Positions 23,158-32,550 of a stretch of 46,753 bases of DNA are shown in pieces. Below the pieces are notes generated by a model that saw only the letters and a program-made list of their open reading frames with translations, was not told the origin of the DNA and did not search any database. How positions within the stretch are numbered: the stretch's first letter is position 1; each line of letters opens with the position of its first letter. Source of the stretch: Clostridia bacterium. GTDB taxonomy: Bacteria; Bacillota; Clostridia; Oscillospirales; CAG-272. The translations under genes and the position numbers were made by a program. The DNA lies in the NCBI GenBank assembly GCA_017501245.1, contig JAFVXI010000009.1:1-46753 (forward strand). The letters run 5' to 3'.

Positions 23158-24306
23158 TCAGACGAGCTCTGCGAGGTTCAGCGCCGTTCTGAGTCCTATC
23201 TTAAGCCCGGGCTCCATAGACGCCTTGTCCACCCATTCCTCTCTCGTGTGGGTGCCTCCGCCCGTATACACTCCGGCGGACACGGCGGGGATGCCGAGCG
23301 AATGAGGGATGTTGCAGTCGGTGGAGCCGGAATGAGGCTTGCCGACGATGCCGAGGAACTCCGAAAGAGCGTCGTTATGCACCGCCTCAAGCCGTGCAAG
23401 AGCCTCGGGGTCAACGTCGCCCATGCAGGGCCTGTCGCCGACCTTGGTGACCTTGAGGGTGACGCCGTCGACCTTGCTTGCCGCATCGAACAGCTCGTTG
23501 AAGCGAGCCTCCATAAAGGCGAGAAGCTCACGGTCATCAGAGCGGTATTCGCAAAGCATCGAGGCGCTTTGCGCTATGGTGTTGACCGAGGTGCCGCCCT
23601 CGATGGTGCCGACGTTGTAGGTGACCTTTGCGCCCTCCTTTTCGGGAAGGACGGTGTCGTATATTGCCGCTGCTATTCTCGAAAGCTCGGCTATCGCATT
23701 TCTGTTGCCGAAGGCGCCCCAGGAATGACCGCCGACGGTGGAAAGCTCGACGAGATACCTGTGCGAGCCTACCGACTTGTTGGTGTAGCCGCCTATCTTT
23801 GCGTCAAATGAGATGAGGCGACCTATCCTGCCCGAGTAGTCCGAAAAGATCCTGCGGATGCCCTTGAGATTTCCAAGCCCCTCCTCGCAGGAGTTTGCAA
23901 CGAAGAGGATGCCTGCGGGCGCCTCGACCTTATGCTCCTTGAAGAACCTTGCACACAGCATCAGCTGTGCAAGGCTTGCCGTGTCGTCGCCAACGCCGGG
24001 GCACATAAGACGCTCGCCGTCGTCGATGAAGGGCATCGGCTCAAGATCGGGAAAGACCGTGTCGGTGTGTGCGCAAAGGACCGAGAGCGAAGCCTTGCCC
24101 TCTGCCATATAGGGGTAAACGACGTTGAGTGCCTCGTCGATATATGCGCCCTCGCCTAAGTTCTTATCAAACCACGCCTTGCAGAATTCCGCACGCTTGT
24201 CCTCCTTATGAGAGGGTGCGGGGATGACGCAAAGCTCCTTATGTAAGCTGAGAAGCTCCTCGAGATGCTCGGCTGCCCAAGCCTCGATATATTCCTTCGT
24301 AAACAC
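23158..24306 (-). CDS. M20 family metallopeptidase
   Basis: A 382-residue zinc amidohydrolase/peptidase of the M20 family (PepT, ArgE and DapE relatives). Metal ligands and catalytic residues are visible: AHTDTVFP (His and the Asp two residues on), CPGVGDDTAS (bridging Asp), NSCEEGLGN (catalytic Glu and metal Glu), a Asp-containing FDAKIGG, and HTREEWVD near the C-terminus. A dimerisation lid domain lies around residues 185-300. The substrate is probably a small peptide or N-acyl amino acid. First gene of an operon with CapA-like and GH88-like genes. Confidence 0.87.
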   Translation of the reverse strand: MFTKEYIEAWAAEHLEELLSLHKELCVIPAPSHKEDKRAEFCKAWFDKNLGEGAYIDEALNVVYPYMAEGKASLSVLCAHTDTVFPDLEPMPFIDDGERLMCPGVGDDTASLAQLMLCARFFKEHKVEAPAGILFVANSCEEGLGNLKGIRRIFSDYSGRIGRLISFDAKIGGYTNKSVGSHRYLVELSTVGGHSWGAFGNRNAIAELSRIAAAIYDTVLPEKEGAKVTYNVGTIEGGTSVNTIAQSASMLCEYRSDDRELLAFMEARFNELFDAASKVDGVTLKVTKVGDRPCMGDVDPEALARLEAVHNDALSEFLGIVGKPHSGSTDCNIPHSLGIPAVSAGVYTGGGTHTREEWVDKASMEPGLKIGLRTALNLAELV

Positions 24307-24347
24307 GGTCTGCCTCCTGTGCGTAAAGTTTTTTATTATATATTTCT

Positions 24348-24377
24348 ATTATACTATTCTGCTCCTGCGTTTGTCAA
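24348..24377 (-). promoter_or_regulatory. Promoter of the M20-capA-GH88 operon
   Basis: Minus-strand TTGACA (24372-24377) and TATAAT (24348-24353) with an 18-bp spacer, about 40 bp before the M20 start. Confidence 0.75.
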
Positions 24378-24475
24378 GCACGGATAAATAAAAGGGAGTG
24401 CGTCAAGGCGACAGAAAGGCATACCCATCGGGATATCTGGATCAAGCATAGTGTCGAGCCGAGCGCAGATTAAAG

Positions 24476-24565
24476 CCAAGCCTTAGCAGGTGCAGAGCAA
24501 AGCCCGGCGCATTAAGAAAACCAAGCCTTAGCAGGCGCAGAGCAAAGCCCGGCGCATTAAGAAAG
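24476..24565. repeat. Two tandem 45-bp repeats
   Basis: Units at 24476-24520 and 24521-24565 differ at very few positions. The period is a multiple of three, so a short minus-strand reading frame shows a repeated 15-residue peptide, but no start signal supports a gene. With the promoter at 24348 and terminator at 24580 this accounts for the gene-free interval 24307-24657. Confidence 0.8.
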
Positions 24566-24579
24566 CAAAGAAGCAAAAG

Positions 24580-24614
24580 GCAGCCGAGAGGGGATGATCC
24601 CCGCTCGGCTGCTC
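24580..24614 (-). terminator. Terminator of the four-lipoprotein operon
   Basis: An inverted repeat GCAGCCGAG...CTCGGCTGC with an inner GGGG / CCCC stem, followed on the minus strand by TTTTGCTTCTTTG. It lies about 45 bp after the last lipoprotein stop. Confidence 0.7.
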
Positions 24615-24657
24615 TGCCCGAATGCCCGAAGGCATATTCCGGCATTACGCCCTGTCC

Positions 24658-26559
24658 TCAGGCTGCCGTCTTAGAGATGTAAAGATTGCCCTCATCGTCA
24701 GTAAGGATGACGGATCTGTCGTCGTTAACGTTGCTGTATATCAAATTCATATCATCGACGAAATAATCGATCTCGAGGACCTTTTCGATCTCCTGATTGT
24801 ATACGGTGTAGGTGTAGGTGGTCACGGGAGTGCCTTCGACAAGAGTGGTGCTTGAAGTCTCTACCACGAACAAGACACCTGAGTGCATGATCGGCCTCTG
24901 GACCAGGATCGGATCCGGGAGCTCGGGCGTGTCGATGCCGTCCGAGGAGGGTACGTTGGTGTAGTCCATGACGGGAACGAGCTCGTTGCCGGGCTTGCAG
25001 TAATATTGGCCTTCATCATCCGCGACGAGGAGCGCACCGTCAAGCATACCGGCATATGAATAGGGATGCTCGGGATCGGCGTTAAGATCGAACAGCTTGT
25101 CAAGCTTCATATCGTAATATTTGTCCTCGACCACGATGACGCCGTTTGATAGGATGGCTTTTTCGGGAAGGGTTGCGAGCCTGTTGCCCTCAGCATCAAA
25201 GAGAGCCGTGACAAGCGAGCCGTCGCCGTAAACTATGTCGCCCATAAATACGCCGTCAGCCACGAGAATGACCGACTCAACGAGCTCGGGCAGCACAGCG
25301 TCTATCTCTGCGATAATGCCGAGCGAGGAGTCGCAAGCGAGGTCTACTTTCTTGCCGAGGTTCTTGTTCTCGATGATGCTTACGTTCAGGATATTCTTTA
25401 CGCTATCGACGAAGCCGTAGTCATCGACGTATACGTCCGAGTAGTTTACGTAATAGCCAAACTCTATCTCGGTCTCGGTCTTGGCGATGGGGTCGATGAG
25501 CGTGTATACGAGATCGTACTTGGTGCCGTCGGTGTAATCGTAGTTCTTTGCGGAATCGGGAAGGATCACCACCCTCTGGATGAGGATATTGCCGTCAGCG
25601 AGATAGAAGTAGGATGCGCCGTCAGGCAGCTCGTAGGAATATACGCACTCGATCCACTTCGAGAGATCGTAAACGAGGAGCTTGCCACCCGAGTAAAGGT
25701 AGCCGTGAGTGTCGGTTACGTAATCGAAATCGGGGCGGAATACGAAGGAGTCCATGTCTTCCTTATGGATTATCTTATCCTCATCAAAGCTGATAGCGTA
25801 CATATTTCCGCTGATCTCGTAATATTCGATGCCGTTGCGATCACCGTACCAACTGAAGCTCAGATCGGAGTCAACTCCCGTCTCCTCACTCGAGATGATC
25901 AGATCGCCGTTAAAGAAGCGATAGGTGTCTATCTCCTTTTGTGACCAATAGCCGTTTTCGTCCTTTGTCCATCTATACTCTCGCATGTTTAAGAATTCGC
26001 CCATGGATTCGGTGCAGGACACGTCGTCGACGTGGCCATCCCAGAGCTCCTGTATCGTGTATTCTCTGCCGGCGAGGCTAAAGCAGGTCTCGCCCCCGAG
26101 CACGTCGTAGATGCACCAATGATCGATATACTTGTCGTCATCGAGGTAGCCCGTAGGATAGCTCGTGTCGGTCCAGTTCTCGAGGGTGGTTTCGGTTCCT
26201 GCGGTCTGCTCGGTGTAGCCATAGAAGATATATCTGTCATTGTCAAACCTGTTGATAACGTCACCCAAGGTGAAGTCCTCGATCAGGGTGAAGTCACCGA
26301 CCTTGGGATTTTCTTCATAGTCGGTCTTATATAAGTCGCCGAGCTTCTTGTCGGTGGGGATGGGGGTGACGACCATCTCGACAGCCGCCTCATCGGTGGG
26401 AACCCTTTCGACAACGGTATAGACGGGAATTCCGCAGTTGTCACACGCCCGGTTTTTATCCTCGTCGGCGTGAGCCTCGCAGGCGGGGGTGCCGCAGGAG
26501 GCGAGAAGGGAGATAACCGAGGCTATGCATATTAAAAGGCAAATGATCTTGCTTTTCAT
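24658..26559 (-). CDS. Unidentified lipoprotein A (633 aa), fourth of four paralogues
   Basis: I do not recognise a named family. The signal peptide ends in LLASC (lipobox), followed by a short Cys/His segment HADEDKNRACDNCG, similar to an HxDxNxDxxCDxCG motif common in surface proteins of gut Firmicutes. The remainder is acidic, Tyr-rich and predicted all-beta, with repeated short strands that suggest a propeller. It shares with its three upstream neighbours the segment DGNILIQRVV followed by a YDYTDGTKYDLVY stretch, and a late EDKYYDMKLDKLFDL. The start at 26559 has AAAAGGAGAG upstream; the previous gene's end overlaps that site. Last gene of the operon. Confidence 0.75.
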   Translation of the reverse strand: MKSKIICLLICIASVISLLASCGTPACEAHADEDKNRACDNCGIPVYTVVERVPTDEAAVEMVVTPIPTDKKLGDLYKTDYEENPKVGDFTLIEDFTLGDVINRFDNDRYIFYGYTEQTAGTETTLENWTDTSYPTGYLDDDKYIDHWCIYDVLGGETCFSLAGREYTIQELWDGHVDDVSCTESMGEFLNMREYRWTKDENGYWSQKEIDTYRFFNGDLIISSEETGVDSDLSFSWYGDRNGIEYYEISGNMYAISFDEDKIIHKEDMDSFVFRPDFDYVTDTHGYLYSGGKLLVYDLSKWIECVYSYELPDGASYFYLADGNILIQRVVILPDSAKNYDYTDGTKYDLVYTLIDPIAKTETEIEFGYYVNYSDVYVDDYGFVDSVKNILNVSIIENKNLGKKVDLACDSSLGIIAEIDAVLPELVESVILVADGVFMGDIVYGDGSLVTALFDAEGNRLATLPEKAILSNGVIVVEDKYYDMKLDKLFDLNADPEHPYSYAGMLDGALLVADDEGQYYCKPGNELVPVMDYTNVPSSDGIDTPELPDPILVQRPIMHSGVLFVVETSSTTLVEGTPVTTYTYTVYNQEIEKVLEIDYFVDDMNLIYSNVNDDRSVILTDDEGNLYISKTAA

Positions 26560-26576
26560 TATTTCTCTCCTTTTCA

Positions 26577-28745
26577 TCATTTAATAACGAGGATCTTGAA
26601 TTCCTCGAACGTGTCCTCAAGTCCCGAGCCCTCGGGGTTGGTTCCGTTTACGGTGTATGAGACCGTCTTTACTAAGAGCGTTACGTCTCCTGTGTAGATA
26701 GGATAGAAGCTCGTCTCACGCTCGTAGCTGACGTTGATGCCGAGCGCCTCGCTGGGCACGCCGACCTGCTCGACGCTCTCTTGAACGAGGATCTCGCCCT
26801 CGATGTTTCTGAGCGCTACGTAGCCGTCACTGTCCTCGGTGAGGATGAGCGAATCGCTGAAGAATATCGCTCTGTCGGCAACGTCGGTTTCGGTGAGCTC
26901 GTTACGGTAGGTGGGAACGTCGTTTTCGTAGTCGTAGCCGTCCTCGATGCGGGTTACGCCGAGCTTGACGATGGTAAACCTATCGGGAACAATACTCTCG
27001 TCAGCAACAGCCGAATACTCGTAGAAATAAAGCTCTCCGTTAATGAGGCGGAAGTCCATGCGCCTCGTCGTGTCGTTCTCGTTTTTGGTGTAGTCCTTGA
27101 GGAGCTTGAAGCTCTCGTCGTAGATCTTGCAGGCGGTGCGGGATGCATTCCACCATACGTAGCCGCCCGAGAAGCTCTCGATATTTACGAGGCTCGTGAG
27201 CGAAGGAAGAAGCGATGCCTTGCCCGTTTCGGTGTTTACGGAATAGTAGACGAGCTTGGTGCCGACCGCCCTTGCGGTTACCACCATTGCGGTTTCGCTG
27301 ATGAAGGCGGGATAGGTGAACTGATCCGCAAGAATAGTGGGCAGCTCTCCGACTATCTCGAGGCTCTCGTTAAGGACCGCATAGACAGTCTTGGGATCGA
27401 GCCTGCCGCCCTCGTGCTTCTGGATCTCGGCGAGCATAAAGCCGTCCTTGACCCTGACGCTCGAGAGAAGTGCGGAGGCGGGGTTTGTGGGGTCGGTCGC
27501 CTCAAGAGTCGTGAGGTTAATGAAGCTCTTGATAGACTTCGTGGTGTTGTTAAGGAGCTTAGACGCACGGAAGGCCAGGTCAAGCTCGGTGACGCTGCCG
27601 TCCTTTGCGCTGATGCGCTTGTGAATCAGGTTGAGCTTTTCCTCACCCGAGAGAACGTCGTAGCTCTCGGCATCGGCGTTAAGACGCTCGATCTCACAGA
27701 CGTAGATATCTCCGTTTGCGAGAACTGCGTAGCCCGAGATTCCGTAGCACTCGGAGGAGTAATGCGCCGTGACCTCCCCGCCCTCGCCTATGATCAGAAT
27801 ATCAATGCCGGGCACGAGGTAGAAGTAGAGGTCGCCGACGGGCATATACTGCGGAGCAGCCTCCGTGATAACGTACTCGTAGTCGCCCGCCTCGAAGTAG
27901 GCGTAGCCGGTGCCGTCAACGTTTATGCTCTCCTCGTCGTAAACGGGGATCTGGTAGTCCATCAGATAACCAAACTCACGGATAACTCTTCCCTCTCCGT
28001 CAAGAAGGAGGGTCTTGTTTTTCTCCTTTGAGTCAAGGAGAAATCTGCCTGCCGCAAGAGCCGAACCGTTGCCCACCTCGCGTAGTTCGGGGTAATCCTT
28101 GAGATCCTCAAGGACCGGGCTGCCGTGGATACTTAAGTAGGTGTAGCTTTCGACCAGGTCGTAGCTGTCCATAGCCCACGCATCGAGCGGAGTGTCGGGG
28201 TCGGTCGCTTCCTTAAGCCTGAAGGTCTCGGTTTTGATCTCGATGAGCGGGTAATCAGGCACGAGGCTGAGATCCGAATAGCTCTTTCCGTCGAGGGTTA
28301 TGCTCTCGTCCACACGGCTGACCCCCTCTTCAACGAAGAACGCAGGATAGAAGGATTCGATGCTTCTTAAAAGCTCGCCGGTTTCAATATCATAGAATTT
28401 GTAGGTTTCAACGTCGCTGATATGGACACTTACGTCCTCCTCATCGGGGTTTGCCGCAGGCACGGTCTTAAAGATCTCCTCATCGTCAAAGGTGACCACA
28501 AGGAAGGGGCTGGCGGGCTCCGCATTCTCATATTCAAATGCGAGCTCTGCCTTAGGAGCTGCCTCGGGTGCGTCGTAGGATACGTACTCTACCCACTTAT
28601 CTATCTTGCTTTTATGGTTGTTTTCGGTGTACATGGCGCCGGGGGTGTAATTCGAGCGCGACGAATCTCCGTCACCGCAGGATGCGAGGAGGAGCGATCC
28701 GACGAGCAGAAGCGCCACTAACGCAATAATTCTGTTTTTACTCAT
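26577..28745 (-). CDS. Unidentified lipoprotein B (722 aa), third of four paralogues
   Basis: No named family recognised. The N-terminus is a lipoprotein signal ending LLLASC. The mature protein is acidic and strand-rich, with a YDIETGELLRS segment that lines up with YNLEEDEVIRT in C and YDVYDENRVVF in D, and the variant ANGDIYVCEI of the shared DGNILIQ motif. It is the longest and most divergent of the four. Its ATG overlaps the previous gene's stop by 8 bp, with GGAGGAGAA inside that gene, so translation is coupled. Expected to be anchored on the outer side of the membrane. Confidence 0.75.
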   Translation of the reverse strand: MSKNRIIALVALLLVGSLLLASCGDGDSSRSNYTPGAMYTENNHKSKIDKWVEYVSYDAPEAAPKAELAFEYENAEPASPFLVVTFDDEEIFKTVPAANPDEEDVSVHISDVETYKFYDIETGELLRSIESFYPAFFVEEGVSRVDESITLDGKSYSDLSLVPDYPLIEIKTETFRLKEATDPDTPLDAWAMDSYDLVESYTYLSIHGSPVLEDLKDYPELREVGNGSALAAGRFLLDSKEKNKTLLLDGEGRVIREFGYLMDYQIPVYDEESINVDGTGYAYFEAGDYEYVITEAAPQYMPVGDLYFYLVPGIDILIIGEGGEVTAHYSSECYGISGYAVLANGDIYVCEIERLNADAESYDVLSGEEKLNLIHKRISAKDGSVTELDLAFRASKLLNNTTKSIKSFINLTTLEATDPTNPASALLSSVRVKDGFMLAEIQKHEGGRLDPKTVYAVLNESLEIVGELPTILADQFTYPAFISETAMVVTARAVGTKLVYYSVNTETGKASLLPSLTSLVNIESFSGGYVWWNASRTACKIYDESFKLLKDYTKNENDTTRRMDFRLINGELYFYEYSAVADESIVPDRFTIVKLGVTRIEDGYDYENDVPTYRNELTETDVADRAIFFSDSLILTEDSDGYVALRNIEGEILVQESVEQVGVPSEALGINVSYERETSFYPIYTGDVTLLVKTVSYTVNGTNPEGSGLEDTFEEFKILVIK

Positions 28746-30597
28746 AGTATTCTCCTCCCTCCGTAGTTACGGCTGAAATGAGGTATGACACACGCTCTCC
28801 GTCGATATCCGCAGTGATATATATGCGACCGTCAAATACGTCGTAGGATACGTAGCTTGTATCAACGAGGGTAAGCACGTCGTCGCCTGCGCCGTTAAAC
28901 ACGGTGACGACCGACCTGCCCGACTGCTCCGACTCAAGGATGAAGAAGTCGTCTAGAGTTGCAGCCCCGTAGAAACCGTAATAGGGTCCGAACATGAGCG
29001 TGTGATCACTGTAGACCTCGTATTCGCCACTCTCGGCGTTATAGACGATGATGCATTCGTGAAGGATGGGGGTGTCGGTCTCGTAATCGGTTTCGATATA
29101 TGTCGCCGAATAGATCACGCAGTTTCCTGCCGTTGCTCGGATTCCGATCGAATCTGCCTCGTAGCCGCTCGTCCAGTCAAGCACTCCGTCACGCACCTCG
29201 TTCATTTTATGGTCGTAGACCTTGTCGCCTGCGACGATGTAGTCGGCGAGAACGTAGCCTTCGTCGGGAACGTAGGCGATGACCTCACCTCCCTCGCTCA
29301 TTATCGCAGAGTAGGCGGAGCTTTTGTTTTCGATGGAAACGAGGAGGGTGCCGTCCGAGAGTATGGACAGAATGTCGTAATCCTCGTGTCCGAGCGAATA
29401 CTTGAAGGTGTAGTTGACGTTTCCGCAGTTGTCAAAGAAGATGACGTATCTCTCCTCCGTGTCGATGTTGGTCGCAGAGGCGACGTTGCGGACGTTCTCT
29501 TCAACGAATTCGGCTCCCTTGCCGCCGAGCTTCTCTGCATCGTAGATAAACTTATCGACCAGATAATTGAAGCTCTCAAGCTTGGTGAGCTTAGCCGTTT
29601 CAACGTCGAGGATGAAGCTGTCAAATCTTGCGCTGCTGCCGTCCTCGGCGGCAAGGTCGTAGTCGATGCCGTCGGTCAGAGTCATCTGCTGGATGAGGAT
29701 GTCGCCGCTGTCAAGCACGTGGGTGTAGGTGGCGGTCGCCTGCTCGCCGAGGGGATAGTCGAGGACGAGCCTTCCTTCCTTGTCAAACACCTTGATGATC
29801 AGGCGGGTCCTCGCCTGGCTTGCGTCGACGACTCCGTAGGGGACCGCCAGCATATAGTCGTAATACTCGTTTGAGTAGTCGAAGATGGGAGCCTCGGGCT
29901 CGACGTCGCCGTTGTAGCTGTCGACGAGAATGCCATCCTCGTCTATGATTGCGACGGTCCTGCCGAAGGAAACGATCGTATTATCGCCCGACGTATCTAT
30001 GTATTCACCGCTGTCGACGATGCCGGAGGAGGCGATAAGAGTTCCTGCCAGATCATAAAAATCATACTTGAACCTGGTGATATAGCTGTAAGGAAGCTCC
30101 TCTTCCTCAACGATCTCCTCGTCGATGGGCTCTGCCTCGCACCAGCTGACGGTGAAGTAAAGGACGTCGTACACCTGATCGATGGAAACGTCTAGGATCT
30201 CCCTCTCGGGCAGAACGTCGTGGCCGAAGTCGTTTTGCCAGTAGTATTCATCGGGGTAGCTGTTCGTTACAGTCCTGATCACCTCGTCCTCCTCCAGATT
30301 GTAGAGGGTGTAGGTGTGGGTGAGATTGTTGAGCTTGTCAATGCTCTCCTTATAGAAGATAGCAAACTCCTCGAGCCTGTCGATCTCTTCGCCGTATTCC
30401 GCCGTGAGATCCTTAACGGTGCCGACAAGCGCCGCCTCGGGCTTCTTGAAGTTTAGGAAATTAGTTACGGTAGCCTCTGCGTTGACGGGCTCGCTCCTTT
30501 TGGGGTCGGGGCCCTTTGCCGCAGGCTGGCAGGCGCCGAGCGAAAGCACGGCAATAAGAAGGAGCGAGATGATGCTGATGATTATTCTGTTTTTCAT
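28738..30597 (-). CDS. Unidentified lipoprotein C (619 aa), second of four paralogues
   Basis: No named family recognised. The signal peptide ends in LSLGAC. The mature part has a helical acidic start (DLTAEYGEEIDRLEEF) and then Tyr-rich beta structure, including SGDILIQQMTL, a match to the motif shared by all four paralogues, and AGDKVYDHKMNEV, which matches the late EDKYYDMKL element of A. The chosen start (30597) has AAAGGAGG upstream; an ATG 14 codons earlier inside the previous gene is less likely. It lies 13 bp after lipoprotein D and overlaps lipoprotein B. Confidence 0.75.
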   Translation of the reverse strand: MKNRIIISIISLLLIAVLSLGACQPAAKGPDPKRSEPVNAEATVTNFLNFKKPEAALVGTVKDLTAEYGEEIDRLEEFAIFYKESIDKLNNLTHTYTLYNLEEDEVIRTVTNSYPDEYYWQNDFGHDVLPEREILDVSIDQVYDVLYFTVSWCEAEPIDEEIVEEEELPYSYITRFKYDFYDLAGTLIASSGIVDSGEYIDTSGDNTIVSFGRTVAIIDEDGILVDSYNGDVEPEAPIFDYSNEYYDYMLAVPYGVVDASQARTRLIIKVFDKEGRLVLDYPLGEQATATYTHVLDSGDILIQQMTLTDGIDYDLAAEDGSSARFDSFILDVETAKLTKLESFNYLVDKFIYDAEKLGGKGAEFVEENVRNVASATNIDTEERYVIFFDNCGNVNYTFKYSLGHEDYDILSILSDGTLLVSIENKSSAYSAIMSEGGEVIAYVPDEGYVLADYIVAGDKVYDHKMNEVRDGVLDWTSGYEADSIGIRATAGNCVIYSATYIETDYETDTPILHECIIVYNAESGEYEVYSDHTLMFGPYYGFYGAATLDDFFILESEQSGRSVVTVFNGAGDDVLTLVDTSYVSYDVFDGRIYITADIDGERVSYLISAVTTEGGEYYE

Positions 30598-30610
30598 ATC
30601 CGTTCCTCCT

Positions 30611-32368
30611 TTAGTCAATATAAAAATCGAAGGGGCCATTGATGGTGAATACCTTCATTTTTCCGTCGACCTCTGCGCTTACTATCAGTGCGCCGTCGAT
30701 GGAGATGAGTTCGCCGTCAGCCGCATTATCCCTCACGCGGAGGATGAGCTCGCCCTCGGCGTTAAAGAAGGACGTGACCTCGGTGTCATAGTTGACGTAG
30801 ACGCGCACTCCGTCCTCGGATAAGATCATGCTCATACCCTCCTTGCCGTCGTCGATGAGCTCGAGCTTTCCGCTCTTCTTATCAAGCTTGTAGATCTCGT
30901 GTACGGGCATATCGCCTAGCATAGCAAGAGGATTTTCCTTCGCGAGGTAGATATCGTTGCCAATCGCTACGGCCTGAGCCATTCCACTCTGATACTCCTC
31001 GCTCTCAAGGTCGATGACCAGCTTGTTATCCTTCTTGGTATATACTCCCGTATGGGTGACGTAGTGGGTGTCGGTCTCGCCCTCGAAGTTGGTGGGATAG
31101 ACGAAGGTTATCTCGCCTGCCCAGTTAAAGTGGCATATACGGGAGGAGCCGTCGATAAGTACGTAGCCCTTGTAGCCGTTTTCGTCCGCATCAAAGATGG
31201 AATTGAAGCTCGAGGACTCGATGAGATGCCTGTTAGGAAGGGTGTAGACCCTATCAAGGTCGTTCGAGAGAATGACGTACTCCATCGTTCTGCCAAGTCG
31301 GCCGTCCTCGATGGGGACGAGGAACGCCTGGTTGTCGTATCCCTCGGCAAGCCTGAAGGCGAAATCGCCGTCCTCGTCGTGAGAGTAGCCCGCCTCAAAG
31401 CCTCTGATGAGGTAGTCGAAGTCAAGCTCGTTTACCGTGCCGTCTATGTAGGACATGATCTTGGTTCTCAGATCGAGCTTGTAGATCTCCTCACCCTGCA
31501 CGTACTCGAAGTCATACTCCTCGCCGTCCTCTACGTGGACGCACTCCTGGATGAGGACGTTGCCGTCGTTAAGCACGTGGATGTGAGGCGAGATGATCGA
31601 CTCGGTGCCTGCTGACACGGTGCCCTCGGGGAAGCTGTACTTAGCGGAGGCGATGCCGTGATGATCGTAGACCAGAATGACCTGACTCATAGCCTCGAGA
31701 TCGAACTCCCATGTGTAGAGATAGCCGAAATACTCCGCCTCAAATTCGAAGTAGCTCTCGTAGTTGCCGTCACGGTAGGTCTTTGCAACGTCGAGCGGTA
31801 TCTCTCTTAACACCTTGAGCTCGCCGCTGACCCAGATGAGCCTGCCGTCAGCCTCGATGAGAAACAGGTTTCCGACCTCCTCTACCTCGAGGTCGTCCTC
31901 CTCAAGATAGCTGGCGATGAGCGATGCATGATAGTCGCCGTTTATAAGATAGTAATAGTAGCGAGGCTCGTATTCCGTGATGCCGTACTCATCCTCGCCC
32001 TTGTTGATATACTCGGTGGTCTTTATCATGGGATAGCTCGAGATATCGTATTCTATCTCTCTGTAAGCGTTCTTTGCATTATAGTACTTCGTCTGCTCAA
32101 AGACCACTCGGTTTTCATCGTAAACGTCGTAGATCTTAACGACCGACTCGAGGTCGCCGTCGGATCTGGTCTTTTCGGTTTTCAGAGCTAAAATACCGTA
32201 ATCCCTGTTGACGCCGATGATCTCGCCATCAAGCTCGCTGAAATCCTCAGCGGTTGCCTCGGGCTCGAACACGAAGCATTCAGGAACGCTCTGTCCGGCG
32301 CCGCACGAGCTGATGGCAAGAGCCATAACGAGCACGAGCAGCAGCAAGAAGATTCTCTGTTTTTTCAT
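30611..32368 (-). CDS. Unidentified lipoprotein D (585 aa), first of four paralogues
   Basis: No named family recognised. The signal peptide ends in LAISSC, then an acidic, strand-rich extracellular part with many Asp, Glu and Tyr. It carries the DGNVLIQECV motif followed by DGEEYDFEYVQGEEIY, aligning with the same segment in A and C. The start at 32368 has AAAAGGAG upstream; the open frame extends 21 codons further with no such site. As first gene it lies behind a consensus promoter. The four proteins together could form or decorate one surface assembly, but that is inference from operon structure and relatedness. Confidence 0.75.
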   Translation of the reverse strand: MKKQRIFLLLLVLVMALAISSCGAGQSVPECFVFEPEATAEDFSELDGEIIGVNRDYGILALKTEKTRSDGDLESVVKIYDVYDENRVVFEQTKYYNAKNAYREIEYDISSYPMIKTTEYINKGEDEYGITEYEPRYYYYLINGDYHASLIASYLEEDDLEVEEVGNLFLIEADGRLIWVSGELKVLREIPLDVAKTYRDGNYESYFEFEAEYFGYLYTWEFDLEAMSQVILVYDHHGIASAKYSFPEGTVSAGTESIISPHIHVLNDGNVLIQECVHVEDGEEYDFEYVQGEEIYKLDLRTKIMSYIDGTVNELDFDYLIRGFEAGYSHDEDGDFAFRLAEGYDNQAFLVPIEDGRLGRTMEYVILSNDLDRVYTLPNRHLIESSSFNSIFDADENGYKGYVLIDGSSRICHFNWAGEITFVYPTNFEGETDTHYVTHTGVYTKKDNKLVIDLESEEYQSGMAQAVAIGNDIYLAKENPLAMLGDMPVHEIYKLDKKSGKLELIDDGKEGMSMILSEDGVRVYVNYDTEVTSFFNAEGELILRVRDNAADGELISIDGALIVSAEVDGKMKVFTINGPFDFYID

Positions 32369-32402
32369 GTTGTTCTCCTTTTCAGAATTAGGGGTCAATT
32401 CG

Positions 32403-32431
32403 ATTATAGTATACGTGCGGTTTTCTGTCAA
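32403..32431 (-). promoter_or_regulatory. Promoter of the four-lipoprotein operon
   Basis: Minus-strand TTGACA (32426-32431) and TATAAT (32403-32408) with a 17-bp spacer, 35 bp before the lipoprotein D start. Confidence 0.85.
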
Positions 32432-32550
32432 TAGGTATCTTCCTAGAAATAATATTTTTTCATAATTTGCCGTTTACAGGATATATTGTTTTTTTATGGA
32501 AAATGCTCCTCTTTCGGCATCTCTCTTTGCCGGCGGGGGTAGTGCGGACT

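Noticed and set aside
24442-24645. 67-codon minus-strand ORF with a 15-residue repeat
   Set aside because: It is made by the 45-bp tandem repeat and the terminator hairpin; there is no start signal, and it lies 3' of the lipoprotein operon.
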